Source: Salvia splendens (Eukaryota > Streptophyta > Magnoliopsida > Lamiales > Lamiaceae). From it: 64,000 nt of DNA. Made by a program: the position numbers and the translations under genes. The stretch lies in the NCBI RefSeq assembly GCF_004379255.2, contig NC_056035.1, positions 34,797,208-34,861,207 on the forward strand. Direction: 5' to 3'. Below the pieces are notes generated by a model that searched no databases, had not been told where the DNA came from, and worked only from the letters and a program-made list of their open reading frames with translations. Shown here piece by piece: positions 40,901-52,554 of the stretch (within the stretch, counting starts at the first letter, position 1; every line of letters starts with the position of its first letter).

Positions 40901-42350
40901 TGATGTTTGATTCCCCATGTTGATCTTCCTCCCATCAACAGGATTGTAAGTTGAGAACTTACTCCTATCGGCACAAACATGAGCAGTTGCTCCAGTGTCG
41001 ATGTACCATCCTCCATTGTTTTCAATCAAGTTGGCCTCTTCAGTGACCACAGCAATGAGGTCATTCTCGTCCCAGTCTTTGAACTCTTTTTCGACGACGT
41101 GGGCAGCAGACTTCTTGCTCTTGCTTCGGCAATCCTTGGCGAAGTGACCAGGTTTGCCACATTTGTAGCAGTCGCCTTTCACAGGCTGCTTTGCCTTGCC
41201 TTTGTCCTTTGACATTGGACGATTTGGGCGAGGTCGTTTGTTGGAGGGACCGCCTCGCTCTAACAAGTTGGTCTTGCCTTCAAAGGGGCCATGTCCTCTA
41301 GCCTTTTGGTCGTTTTTGCGCACGTCAGATTCAATGCGCAATTTCACGATCATTTCTTCAAGGGTCATCTCCTTTCGCTTGTGGTTAAGGTAGCTCTTGA
41401 AGTCCTTCCAACTAGGTGGAAGCTTCTCAATAATCGTGCCAGAAGTAAAAGCTTCTGGCAAGTTCATCCACTCGGCGGCGAGTTCGTGGATGATAATTTG
41501 AAACTCTTGTACTTGGTCTATCACTGGTCTTGAATCGACCATTTTATAGTCCAAGTACTTAGCTATTACAAATTTCTTAGTACCGGCATCATTGCTACGG
41601 TACTTCTTCTCTAGGTTCTCCCACATTTGTTTAGATGTGGTTACATTAGAGTATACATTGTAGAGGCTATCATCTAGTGCACTTAAAATAAAGTTTTTAC
41701 ATAGACAATCCCCTTTGTGCCATGCGTCGTAGTCGGAGAAGACCTCCAATCTTGTCTCTTGATCGCTTGGCCTGGGTGGCTCGTCTTCCTTGAGGAAGTG
41801 CACGACCCCCAATGTTGTCAAGTAGAACAACATTTTCTGTTGCCACCTCTTGAATTCAGATCCTCCAAACTTGGAGGGCTTCTAAGCGGGCGGCATCATT
41901 CTCAGCATCAAAGGCACCGAGCTTGGTCCATGATATGAACCATTCAAGTTGACTATACTTGAGCCAGCAACGTGATTGGGCATATAGCCCCCACCATTCA
42001 TGTTGGGCATAGAGCCCGCCATGGTCGTACCAGCCTCGAAGGAACTAGCACCCTCGTGAGACCCGAAGGCCCCAACATTCGCGTGAGACCCGAAGGCCCC
42101 AGCACTTGATCCATTAAAGGATCCGAAGGAACCACTAAAAGTGGAACCAACCGATCCACTCGAGGTGGATCCACCAGTGGGCCCAAGGGGGTTAACAAAC
42201 TCTCAAGGGGTTGTTGATGAAGATGGATAGAGCCCGGGAGTGGGCATCATCGTCGGAATCGACGACATGTTGACCGGTGCAGTGGTCGACACGGTGGATG
42301 GAGTTGTTGCAGCAGCGGTGGTGGCAGCGACAGTGTTTGATTTAGTCGAG
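37977..42350 (-). pseudogene. Copia gag-pol polyprotein, multiple stops and a frameshift
   Basis: Reading leftward: a Gly/Ser-rich gag leader, a UBN2-type gag (from about 41905), a CCHC knuckle (CYKCGKPGHFAKDC), protease WYIDTGATAHVC, the pre-integrase motif LWHCRLGHV, integrase with Asp in HTDVCDL, Asp in IRSDRGGEY and Glu in GVAERKNRTL, then reverse transcriptase with YVDD, then RNase H ([29 protein letters not shown]) ending at 37977. Lesions: a TAG at 41882-41884 before the gag block, a frameshift near 40022-40040, and stops near 39286 (in GFKQK-GHDFF), 39184 (in EIH-MDVKT) and 38529 (in SKEH-RALV). No complete protein can be made. Confidence 0.94.
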
Positions 42351-42437
42351 ATCTCCAGCAAATGTGTTAAGTTTTGAAAGTTTTAAGTTCAGTTAAGGTC
42401 CGAATCCTTCAATGACAAGTATATCTCGTCTTGCGAT

Positions 42438-43611
42438 TGTTGGGGATACTGGAATGATATCCTTCTTACTGGAGTTACAAGAGATAAACAATACTGGGCG
42501 TAATACAACCCAAGAAGGAAGAACTAAAACTGAAAATTACAACGAAATCGAAACTGTAAACTGGAAATAAAACTTAGCCGAGTCAAGGAGGCCTCTTTCC
42601 GCAAGATGAGATACGCCTCGGTAGTGCTCTCGGTTTGGCGTGTCGTCCCTAAAGATAAAACGACTACGTCTCTGGTGAAGCAGCACCGCAATCAACAGAG
42701 CTTCGGCGAACTGGAAGAGGAGATGGCAGAGCTTTCGGGAAGAAAAGACTATGCAGAGAGTATGATGCTTGTATGTATGTTCTGGTTGTTGTTCTGTTAT
42801 TTTCTAATGCAAGGAATGACTAGTCTATTTATAGGCTTGGTCCACTGCGGGGGTCAACTCAGCCTTGATGGCTGTCATCATGGCTCATCATGGCGGGGCA
42901 GTAACTGCCAGCCGTTACGAGTTTGAAAGCTGGAGTGGTCGACGTTGAATCTAGACGATGTACACGCCCTAGTTCAACCATCACACGTGGACTTCTTGAA
43001 GCGACTTGATCAAGACACTGATCAAGCCATTGCTCAAGGCGCAGCAGGCTGAGTTGATCAGGCTGTTGATCAAGGCGCATCATGTCCAGTTGATCAGGCT
43101 GCTGCCCAAAACTGAGGTGGTCCAAAACATTAAGTCTGGATCCAGGGACAAGCCCAAGAACCAAGCCCAAAGACCACCCAAGGACCAATTGCCAAGACCA
43201 AGGGCAAGGGCATAGGCTCGGGCTCTGGCACGGCTCGGCTCGGCGCGCGTGTGCGCGCGTGTGGGCTCTTTCACCCATCTTAGTCCACGATAATTACTAA
43301 GTGTAATAAGTCACTTAATAAATACACATTTAAAGATGTGTCTCATCTTCTATGTGGGATAATTAACATTAGTTAATTACTCCCTACACTTTCAACTCAT
43401 ACTTTTATCAAAAGCTACAATGCGACCAACTTTAATCCATTATTTCTCACTCACTGGGAATCGGATTTGAGAAAGTGAATATACTACGGTCATCTACGCG
43501 GAACGTAGATCGACGCTATATCATTTAATTTTTCCAAAATTAAATGTCTCGTCACATTTATTATTGGTCAAACTTCATTGACCCGGACATCTTAAATTCA
43601 AGATTCCAACA
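42438..43611 (-). repeat. Copia LTR (5' in element orientation)
   Basis: 1174 bp, begins TGTTGGGGATACTGG on the plus strand. Scattered substitutions and small indels separate it from the partner LTR. Confidence 0.92.
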
Positions 43612-44214
43612 ATTTAATAGACATGGGCTGGACAATTTTTGTCGATTATGGTTTCTGCCTTATGATTTTATGAGTTTGATTGTATAACCTTAGGGAATTA
43701 GTGAGCGATTGGGAGAAGAAGGAGAAGGAAACCTTTGGGAAAATGATTTGGGGAAGAAGGAGGACGAGAGGAGAGGAGAGGAGAGGACAGAGAAAGTTTG
43801 ATTTTGGAATTTTTTTAATTTAATTTTAATTATGCTTAATAATTTATTAATATCTAAATTGGTTAAAATATCACTAATTAGTTATTTAGATTATAATTAA
43901 GTAATTAATTTGGTCAAACATGTTTGACTGTTAATTTTAACGGAAAAGGTTAAATATGAACCAAAATATATTGTTAGGGATCAAAAGATCACAAACTTAA
44001 TGTAAAGGATTAAAAAGTTTTTTTGCCAAATGCAAGGGATCAAAAATGGACTTTAGTCTAATTTATACTAGTATATTTAAAAATTATCCAGAAATGTGTT
44101 TTCACTAGTTCTCTGAATCCAGTTACTTTAAATCAAAAGATAGTTTCGATTGTGATATGTATATATACAGTAGTATATGTTTCAAAAATATGAGGTTTAA
44201 TTTTGTAGGTATAA

Positions 44215-44472
44215 GACCATCTCCAACTATTTACACTAAACTCAAACTCATTTTTGAGTATACGTCATATCAAAAAGTAGTTTTATTCCAATCATTTACA
44301 CCAAATTCAAAATTTACACAATTTCTGAGTTTTTGTCTCACAAAATTTTTGCAATAATACCATATTTGGTGTTGTTTCATTAAAAAATACCAAAAATGAG
44401 TTTGAATTTGGTGTATGGTTGGAGACGATTTGCACACCAAAACTTATTTTTGGAGTATGGTTGGAGATAGTC
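44215..44472. mobile_element. Tourist-like (PIF) MITE
   Basis: Ends GACCATCTCCAAC and, on the reverse strand, GACTATCTCCAAC. Flanks are TAA at 44212-44214 and 44473-44475. The interior is AT-rich with AACTCATTTTTGAGT-like repeats on both arms. Non-coding. Confidence 0.88.
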
Positions 44473-44475
44473 TAA

Positions 44476-46250
44476 ATAGGCTTGTTCAAACACATATGTC
44501 ACCAAACCTAGGATGTCACCAAATCTGGGATATGATTAATTACTAAATAATTAGCAATCCAAAATTAAGATCATTTTTTAACTATTAGATTATGAGATCT
44601 AGTGGCTGATATAATGTCAAATGGATTATATTTTAAGTTTAAATAATTATTAAATAAAATAAAAGAATACTAATATCAATGATCTCTTATAAAAATTAAC
44701 CTAAAACTTTAAATTTACGTTAACTCTCTCGATTTAAATTATTTTTTGAAAATGTTTCAAATTAAAGGTAATTTTATAAGGATTCTAATGAGATTTCAAT
44801 TGCATATGTTTCGATGACATTCGGATGATGAAATTTGATTATTTTTATTTCAGCTTTTGTATATAAAAAAATTCATATAATGTATGTAAAATCTCAATAA
44901 AAATGTGTTGATATTTTCTTTTACTTATGTTGAGATTCTCATGTCACTGTGTTGATATTTGTAATACACTACGTTGATATAAAAAAACACGAAAATTATG
45001 ATATGATAACAGAATGACGATCTTACTCTTTTGTTAATATTTTGTCTACTATTTATTGAAATTCGTAAGATTTAATCTTATTCACTCATTTTAAAATATA
45101 AGGATGTAGATTTGGTCTTAATTTTGGATTATGATAAGCAATATAAGAAAACCCTCCCCAAACCGTTCTTATGGATAGCTTAATAGTATGATAGTGATAA
45201 TAAATCATTATTATATACATTAACTTAGCATCGAATATGGACTTTTAGACCTGTAGATACCAATTGTAACTTTATGGTTTTAAATTGCTGGGTTGGATTA
45301 GGAGTACTAATCATATTGAAATAGATGGTGCTACTTGAATCAAACTAATTAGCATTTTTTTTTCATAATTGATACAACCAAACTTCACTTTCCCTTTGTA
45401 AATCTTCTGATTCTGGCAACTTTTTCGTCCTACTCAATTATTACCTCAAACAAATAATAATTTGAATTTAAAGGGTCTTCAACAATAGAAATTTGGTTGT
45501 ATTTATAAACTTCATAAATCGATTTTAGAATAGTACTACATGGTAAATGAGGAATTATTTTCATCTATCTTTAAATAAAAAGGGAAAAAACATAAAAAGA
45601 ACCATTAATTGCATCTTTAGACAAGTTATAAATTTTCAAAATAAAAGGACTTCATAGATAAAATACAGAAATTCAATTTACACACGGAGATTCTAAATTA
45701 TTACTAGTACCTATGTATTGTTAGTAGAGAAATAATCTCGAAAAACATATTGTAGGAGTATTAGATATTAAATATTTACCCTATGGCCAAATTATCTATA
45801 CATATTTAATGTTTGGTCCCCATATTTAATTATAATTTCCAGCACAGAATCGAAGAAATTGGAGTTGTGGGAGCAGACAATGCTGGCTTTTCCAATTGCG
45901 TGGGATAATTACTCTCACTTGCCCAACACATTATTACACTGGATTCGGGACACAATTCTTATGATTTTTATTGTTTGTTTTTCAACTAGCAATTTCTGGA
46001 TGAATTTCTACAGCCAACCAAAATATTATATCGTTTGAACCCATGTTATGGATTTTAGTTCGTTTTTTTTCTACTCCTATACAATAGGGATATTAAGAGT
46101 TGTGACAATCTTGATATTTGATGAAAAATTTATTTTATTACACATTTAATTAAATGATATTCTTGTTAACGTCAATATAATGCATGCGTATGTAGGTATA
46201 TAAATACTTTCAGTCGTCCTTTATTTGATATACTTGCTAATTGCTATATT
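44476..46250. other. AT-rich intergenic DNA, nothing recognised
   Basis: I found no gene, paired transposon ends or tandem array. It is long AT-rich sequence with scattered stop codons in all frames. Confidence 0.5.
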
Positions 46251-46468
46251 AAGGGGCGGATGCAAAAAAAAATATGAATAGGGACTATAATTATTAAATG
46301 TTGTTCTAAAGTTATATTTTTGGGTATTTTAGATCATTTATAAGGGCTTTTATACAAAATTTATATTAAACTTGAATAAATTTTAAAAATTTATAAAAGA
46401 AAATAGTTAAAAAAATATTTTTATTAATGGCTTTAGCCCCACCCTATTTCTACATGGGTCCGCCCATG
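46251..46468. mobile_element. hAT-type MITE
   Basis: The exact 8-bp duplication GCTATATT lies at 46243-46250 and 46469-46476. The ends are AAGGGGCGGA and, on the reverse strand, CATGGGCGGA. The 218-bp AT-rich body has no coding capacity. Confidence 0.85.
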
Positions 46469-46972
46469 GCTATATTGCTATGTATATAGGTCACATTTGT
46501 ATTTTTCTTGGACAGTTTAGGCATTAGGGTCAATAAGTTTTGTTTGATCAAGAATGAAGGTAAGAATTAAGAGCATGCACAACGGTGAGCAGGACGGCGT
46601 CCGTCCGTCCGTGCTAGCGGCACGGAGACGCTGTCCGCTACCGGCACGGCGCTGCTCGATGCATCGAGCACGTCCGTGCCAGCGAGCAGGTAACGTGGCA
46701 GGCGTTGCTGTTGGCAATTTTGATTTTTTTAATAAAAAATCGGGTTTTAATTAAAAAACCGATTAAAAAAAATATTTTCCCACTTCCCAAAAAAAATATA
46801 TCCGTTTTCTACCCACTTTTAATTTTTTTTTCATTTTCCCCCCCAAAAATACACATTTTCATCTATAAATACCCTCACTTTCACACCCAAAAATTCACAC
46901 CACACTACACAATTCTCATCTACATTCTCTCATCTCCATTCTCAATCTTTCTTCCACTCCTACAATATAACA

Positions 46973-48729
46973 ATGTCCGGCCACGGCGATCACCCCCCGG
47001 CTCCCACGGTTGGAACCCCGATTGGTTCGGTTCACAACCGTTTCCTAGTCCGGAAACAGAATATTCGGCCCCTCCTCAAACCCAAAGTTCGGGAGTTCCG
47101 GGTGGCTACCGGCCTTACCCGATCGACGACCAAGATGCCCCCGAAGGGCAATACGGGTGGACACCCGAGCCTAGAGCGAGGTCGAGCGGCCCCTCCCAAA
47201 CTCCGACTCCTCCTACTCGCGGTGTCCGCACACCGTACACTCCGACGGAGATGGAACAATTGTTCAAGGCGTTCATGTCAATCTCCGAAGATCCGGAGGT
47301 TGGCACGAACCAATCTGGCGATCATTATTGGTGGCACATCTGTTGCCGGTAGGGATGTCAATCGGGCCAGCCCACCGGGTTTCGGGCCAACCCTATTCGG
47401 GTTGCGGGTCAATCGGGTGCGGGCTAATCGGGTTGTTATTTTTTCGGGTTATAAAAGTTCAGCCCTAACCCTAAAAGCTCGGGTTTCGGGCTAGCCCATC
47501 GGGTTAATCGGGTTGCTACCAATAAAATTAACATGCGATCAATCCAATAAATAATGGCAAAAATTAGTTATATTTATAAAATGTAAAATATTTAATTATA
47601 ATAAATTTGAGATATATGTGTAAACTCAAATATTAACATGATCAAATACTAATATTTGAGATTTATGCAACATAAAACATAAAACATCAAGAAATTTTAA
47701 AGCATGTTTAGAAATTTAAATATATTTTTTAGTGAATTTGAAGTTTCTAATTCATTTATCTATTATTATATTAATAAAAACTTAATATATAATTTATATA
47801 TTTAATATATAAAATGGAAAGTTATTTTTTCAGTAATCTGTATTATAAAATAATCAATGAAGTGTCGAATTAGAGTCAAACAAATAGAACAATATAAATT
47901 TTATCGGGTTTCCGGGCCAGCCCATCGGGTTTTCGGGTCTGGCCCTAACGGGTTGTGGGTTAATCGGGTGCGGGCAAATCGGGCTGTAATTTTATCGGGC
48001 TGGAAATTTTCAGCCCTAACCCTATAAATTTGGCGGGCTATTCGGGTCAGCCCACGGGTTGCGGGCTAAATTGACATCCCTAGTTGCCGGTACAATAAAA
48101 ACCGGCCGGCGGGAATAATCTAGCGCAACGAGAGTATGGTGCGCAACACCATATACAGAGCCAACGAAGAAATCCAAGAGTTCCAGGGGTATTACCTCCA
48201 GGAAGAGCGGTCGGCGGGGAGCGGCCGGAGCGAGGTCGACATCATCAGTTCCGCCTTGTCGACCTACCAATCCATGAAATACAAGCCGTTCAAGTACCTC
48301 AACATTTGGCAGAAGACATGGTCGCATCCGAAGTATAAGGGCGGTGTAAAATCCTCCTCTAGCAGCTCCTCCAAACAGTCAAGGTCGGTATCCCTATCCG
48401 ACGCCGGCTCCGAAGACGTGGCTAGCCAACTTGCCGGAGCTAACTTGGGTAGCCACGACGCCGGCCAGAGCGGTTCCCAACGCCGACCGCAAGGAAGGAA
48501 GAAGGCGGCGGCCAACCGCCGTCGCGCCGCGATTCCATCCGGCGATGCTCCCGAACCCTCTCCCGTTCCCTGTGCGCCACCTCCACCTCCCACCAACTCG
48601 TTGTGGGCGATTTTGGCCCAACTCAATATGGCCGATAGGTCAACTATGGCCCCCGCGCAACTTCGATCGCATGAGGCCATGATATTGGGTCTCCAAAAAC
48701 AATTGGGGGTAGTGCCGCAGGATGAATAG
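46973..48729 (+). pseudogene. PIF/Harbinger ORF1 (Myb/SANT-like, NAM-associated type), interrupted
   Basis: From ATG 46973 the frame is lost after a few codons by a single missing G in a C/G run (CCCCCCGG, compared with CCCCCCGGG at 59712). The correct frame then reads SHGWNPDWFGSQPFPSPETE and TPYTPTEMEQLFKAFMSISE. A hAT MITE splits it at 47349. It resumes at 48091 with YNKNRPAG, a TAG at 48120, then MVRNTIYRANEEIQEFQGYY and a basic Ser-rich tail ending QKQLGVVPQDE. The motifs match the DNA-binding partner protein (ORF1) that works with the Harbinger transposase. At least three lesions make it inactive. Confidence 0.87.
47350..48082. mobile_element. hAT MITE nested in the PIF ORF1
   Basis: Ends TAGGGATGTCAAT on both strands, with an exact 8-bp duplication GTTGCCGG at 47342-47349 and 48083-48090. 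Its ends are rich in TCGGGT/GGGCC repeats and the middle is AT-rich. The related element at 60060 shows the uninterrupted site (GTCGCCGG then TACAATGAAAACC), confirming the boundaries. Confidence 0.94.
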
Positions 48730-48759
48730 TCTTCCACTGGGGTATTTTTAGCCTTTAAT

Positions 48760-48905
48760 TATGTAGTTTTTAATTTTTAGGAGTTTAATTATGTAATTTT
48801 TAATTTGTAGGAGTTTAAGTATGTAATTTTTAATTTTTAGGATTTTAATTATATAATTTTTATTTTTTAGGATTTTAATTATGTAATTTTTATTTTATTT
48901 GTAAT
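48760..48905. repeat. AT-rich tandem repeat of about 30 bp
   Basis: Four to five copies of a unit built on TTTAATTATGTAATTTTTAA lie just inside the right end of the PIF element. The sister element has the same array at about 60735-60850. Confidence 0.8.
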
Positions 48906-49241
48906 TTGTAATATTATTTCATTTTTTTAATGAATTTTAATATTATGAAAATGTTTTTATTTAAATTGAATAATAGAATGATGAGACCCTTGTGCTCGTC
49001 CTTGCGGAAGAGCACGCTTGTGGGTGTTGTGCTCTTGCCTAAGAGCAGACAGAAAAAGTGGGGCCGAGCCCACAACCGTGCTCGTTGGCAAGAGCACGGT
49101 TGTGGATGCTCTAAGATATAGTAAGAGAAAACAAAAAATTCAAACGTTATTAAACTAATAATAAAAGATACTAACATTTTAACTGTAGATCAATAAAACT
49201 CGCTTTATCTGCACAAAATCTTCCTTTATATTTAATACGAC

Positions 49242-49801
49242 TAGGGCTGGCAATTTTCGACACGACACGATAATCTGACACGAATCGGCACGAAATTATC
49301 GGGTTGGGTCAAGTCTTATTGGATCCGTGTCCTTATCGGGTTGGCCCATTAAGAACTCGATAATTTCGGGTTGGGTTCGGGTCGGATGCAGGTCGGATAC
49401 GGGTAACCCATTAAGAAATAATATTATTATTTTTATTATTATTTAAAAATATATATATTACTTTAATTTTTTAATTTCTTATAAATTAGGTTTAAATAGT
49501 ATAAAACGAATTTTAATTGTGTAAATTAGGTTAAAAATTAAGGTTTAATCGTGTAATATTAGGTTTTAATCGTGTAATATCAGGTTCGGGTTGTTATCGT
49601 GTCGTGTCGACCCATATTATATCGTGTCGATAACGGTTTCGTGTCGGGTGCGGGTCGTGTTTGGATTTGAAGATAGCAGGTCGGGTTCGTGTTCGGATTT
49701 ACAGTTTCCTTAACAGGTCGGGTTCAGGTTAGGCCTTATTAGGTTGGGTCATTATCAGGTTGACCCGATAACGACCCAATCCGCACGATTTGCCAGCCCT
49801 A
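49242..49801. mobile_element. hAT MITE rich in TCGGGT repeats
   Basis: Ends TAGGGCTGGCAA on both strands, with the exact 8-bp duplication AATACGAC at 49234-49241 and 49802-49809. The ends carry many GTGTCG/TCGGGT motifs around an AT-rich centre. Non-coding. Confidence 0.94.
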
Positions 49802-49879
49802 AATACGACATCTTGCATAATTAATTACGAGCTGAATATTTTTTGAGTTTATATAATATGGCTTGAGTGTTTAAGGGCC

Positions 49880-49990
49880 TAATTTCCTTAGTGAAAGCCC
49901 ACCCAACCCAAACCCTGATGCCCCTATGGGTTGAGACCCGCACTCCGACCCAAAGATAAGCGCTTTAACCAACGGCTTTGGTGCTCTCAG
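49880..49990 (-). mobile_element. Possible tRNA-derived SINE fragment
   Basis: On the minus strand, GTTGGTTAAAGCGCTTATC looks like a pol III A box and GGGTCTCAACCC, about 30 bases on, like a weak B box. This matches plant SINE heads in layout only. No poly-A/T tail or duplication was identified. Confidence 0.3.
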
Positions 49991-50020
49991 TGTCTCACAT
50001 CTTTCTCGAGGAGTCTCTAA

Positions 50021-50325
50021 GAGTATCTCAAGGGGGAAAGGTATATTAAGAATGTATATTTCTCATTTACCTTCTCAAAAAGGTTATTACACCTTCTTAA
50101 AAATAATGGACTCCAAGGAAAGAAAGTAAATTAAAAAGGTAAATAAAATAACTAACTTTTTATCTTTTCTATCAAGAAGAGGTAAAGATATCTTCTCAAA
50201 ATGAAAGAAGGTATAATACCTTCTCAAATACCCTTTCTATTGGAACATGAAATTTTATGAAGAAGAGTTAAATATGATAGTTATTTTCTTTACCTCTCCA
50301 TTTACCCTCTCACTTGGAGATGCTC
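50021..50325. mobile_element. Tourist-like (PIF) MITE
   Basis: Ends GAGTATCTCAAGGGGGAA and, on the reverse strand, GAGCATCTCCAAGTGAGA. Flanks are TAA (50018-50020 and 50326-50328). 305 bp, non-coding. Confidence 0.87.
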
Positions 50326-50701
50326 TAACACTCCCTCTTAATTTGAGTGCGGCCTCATTCTCATTATCTTTTGAAATATGAGACCGAGACATGCGAATTT
50401 TTTAGAACAAGATATTTTTACCTTCTTTTTCTTTCCCTTTTTCTTTTCTCTTTTTTGATCAAATTACCCTCTCTAATTTAGACCTAAACTCAGAAAAATA
50501 ATCACACAATTGAGACTCATATTCTGAAATATCTCCAGTTTGACTCAGTAGAGGATTCTCTGCTGATCCATACTAACTTTCTATTTTTGTCTGGCCTAGA
50601 GTAAATGTTACAAGGAAATCAAACAGTGGAAAATAAGTTCTATCAAGAAAGAAGTTCAACTTCGATATCTTCAACAATTTACAAATATTTTATAAAACAT
50701 A

Positions 50702-51082
50702 CCCCCTCTATTCTATAGTAGTGGAGATATTATTTTCCAGCACGGAAATTAAGTAAAAGGTGTATAATGTATTAAATAAAAAGATTAAGGATAAAGTAAG
50801 TGATCAGAAATGTGTTGACTTTTACTAAAAAGGGAAATGACTGCACTACTATGAAACGTACTCCCTCCGTCCCGGGCTACTCGCTCCTTTCCTTTTCGGC
50901 ACGGAGATTAAGGAATGAGTGTATAGGAAAGTCAAAAATGACGGCTGTAGGTGGAAATTTTTACTAAAATTAGAAAGAGTGCAAGTAACTTGGGACGCCC
51001 AAAAAGGAAATAAGTGCGAGTAGCTTGGGACGGAGGGAGTATTAAAATAGCAAAATGACTTTACTATGGAATAGAGGGAGCA
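50702..51082. mobile_element. Stowaway-like MITE, host to a second Stowaway
   Basis: Begins CCCCCTCTATTCTATAGTAG and ends TATGGAATAGAGGGAG. The right boundary is approximate. The arms match when the inner element at 50861-51039 is removed. Confidence 0.75.
50861..51039. mobile_element. Inner Stowaway MITE
   Basis: Begins CTCCCTCCGTCCCGGGC and ends TTGGGACGGAGGGAG, flanked by TA on both sides. Inserted in the right part of the older Stowaway. Confidence 0.9.
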
Positions 51083-52554
51083 ATACCTACTATAATTGTA
51101 TGTACAAATTATATGTTGCGATAAATTTGTACATTCTGGTGCATTATACTCGTATAACTAGTAAGGACATGTACTGCAAATAATCACAAACGATCAGTAT
51201 TTTTTTCTGACTTGTACAAATTAAAATCAACAATATTGAAGAAAACAAATCGGACCCCATTCCCCTTTGTTCCGAGCCCAACAAAATTTAAATCATTCGT
51301 GCAGTGGGTGTCTGTGTGTATATAAATATATATTTGACTAAGATCTTGACTAAAATCGAATTTAGAAATCATTTTCTCCTCGTGAAGGTTTAGCATGTGA
51401 ATTTATCATTTTATTATGTGAATTCATGGTTTAATTATATAAACTCTTTTTTTTCTATGTTCTTCTCATTTTTATTTAAGTTAAGCTATTAACTTTCAAA
51501 ATATAGAGAAAAAAATATTGATTTTGAATTATAGAAAAATTTAAGTTGATATGACCATGTCAGATGCATGCAGCCCAACCTCTCATGCCTTGCGGTAAAC
51601 ATCTTTTTTTATTTAAATAAAATATTGCTTTAACTTTAAGTATCTAGGTATTAAAAGTATAGTATTTTGAATATAAAATTAGTCCCTGGCATTGCATCAC
51701 TTGATTTGTCCCTTGGAGTGCCCTTCGATATTAATTTACATTCTCGTCATCAATTTCATAGTATTTTGTTTTTGAAATCAATAGTATTTTTTATCACATT
51801 TTTATATGTAATTGATCTGAATTTAGTTTATTCGAGTACTTCATTACTTTAATATTTCAAGAAAATGTAGTTTTCTAACTGGACATTTAACTTTGATTGA
51901 TATGGATAGACTTACAAATCTAACCAAAACCATGTGGATTTGTAATTAATAGGTCATTAGTGTTTAATTTAAGTTACTTGACTTATTATTTCACTTTCAC
52001 ATTTCTACGATTAGATTGATTGATTTGTATAGGATATGTTTTGAAATGATTAGATTTTAGTAGATGCTAAACTCAGTAATGTCATCCAATGTCGGCTTCC
52101 ATCAAGAAATTTTGCATCTGTAAATGGGTATTTTGTATAAAAGGTTTACATAGTGATAGTTTTATTTTTATAAATTGTCTGTACATATGGGGAATGCTAA
52201 CTTTATTTTTCTATATGAAGTATTTAATTTTAATTAACAATCAAGTGTTATAATTCCGAGACATATTTTCAGTTGATATTCAAATAATTGGGGACCAATT
52301 ATGTATAATTATGTGTTAGTAGTACAATTTAGTGACACTCATGATTCAACCTTTTATATTGTCAAGGTGCATCATACTGCAAATATTACATTTGCTACAT
52401 TTGGAAGTAAACCATGTTAACAAACTGATTAAAATAATCCAACCATCCAAGAGTAGAACGTGAAAGTCAAATCTAATATATAAACAAAACTGCAAATATA
52501 TACACATTCCATGATTACGAACTTATCTTAATGCTATAATACTACTTCCTCTCG
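51083..52554. other. AT-rich intergenic DNA, nothing recognised
   Basis: No gene, paired transposon ends or arrays seen. A short TGTGTG/TATATA stretch lies near 51310-51335. Confidence 0.5.

Larger units (their letters stand above)
36240..43611 (-). mobile_element. Ty1/copia LTR retrotransposon, decayed
   Basis: LTRs lie at 36240-37416 and 42438-43611 (1177 and 1174 bp), with TG...CA ends and the 5-bp duplication ATTTA on both sides (36235-36239, 43612-43616). The coding region is on the minus strand in the order gag, protease, integrase, reverse transcriptase, RNase H, which defines the copia type. The polypurine tract (ATGTGGGGGAT on the minus strand) abuts the 3' LTR at 37417. The site after the 5' LTR, ATCGCAAGACGAGATATAC, is not the usual initiator-tRNA type. 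The LTRs differ at several percent of sites by eye, so this insertion is much older than the LARD. Confidence 0.95.
35459..44059. mobile_element. TIR element with near 9-bp duplication (MULE-like, possible Pack-MULE)
   Basis: The left end begins AGACTAAAGTTG and the right end, on the reverse strand, AGACTAAAGTCC. The ends remain recognisably complementary for about 200 bp, sharing for example CAATATATTTTGGT and CGTTAAAATTAAC. The flanks are AATTTATAT (35450-35458) and AATTTATAC (44060-44068), eight of nine identical, which suggests a Mutator-type insertion. Without the nested copia element it is about 1.2 kb. The interior includes a GC-rich segment (35743-36234) that contrasts with AT-rich ends. 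No transposase is encoded. Confidence 0.65.
46571..49111 (+). mobile_element. PIF/Harbinger element carrying only an ORF1 remnant
   Basis: Ends GAGCATGCACAACGGTG and, on the reverse strand, GAGCATCCACAACCGTG. Flanks are TAA (46568-46570 and 49112-49114). The 2541-bp body contains an ORF1-type gene, a nested 733-bp hAT MITE and a terminal AT-rich tandem repeat. No DDE transposase is present. Confidence 0.9.

Noticed and set aside
46705..46972. N-terminal extension of the first ORF1
   Set aside because: It is AT-rich leader sequence of the PIF element; the sister copy begins at the ATG of MSGHDDH and the extension is only an accident of the frame.
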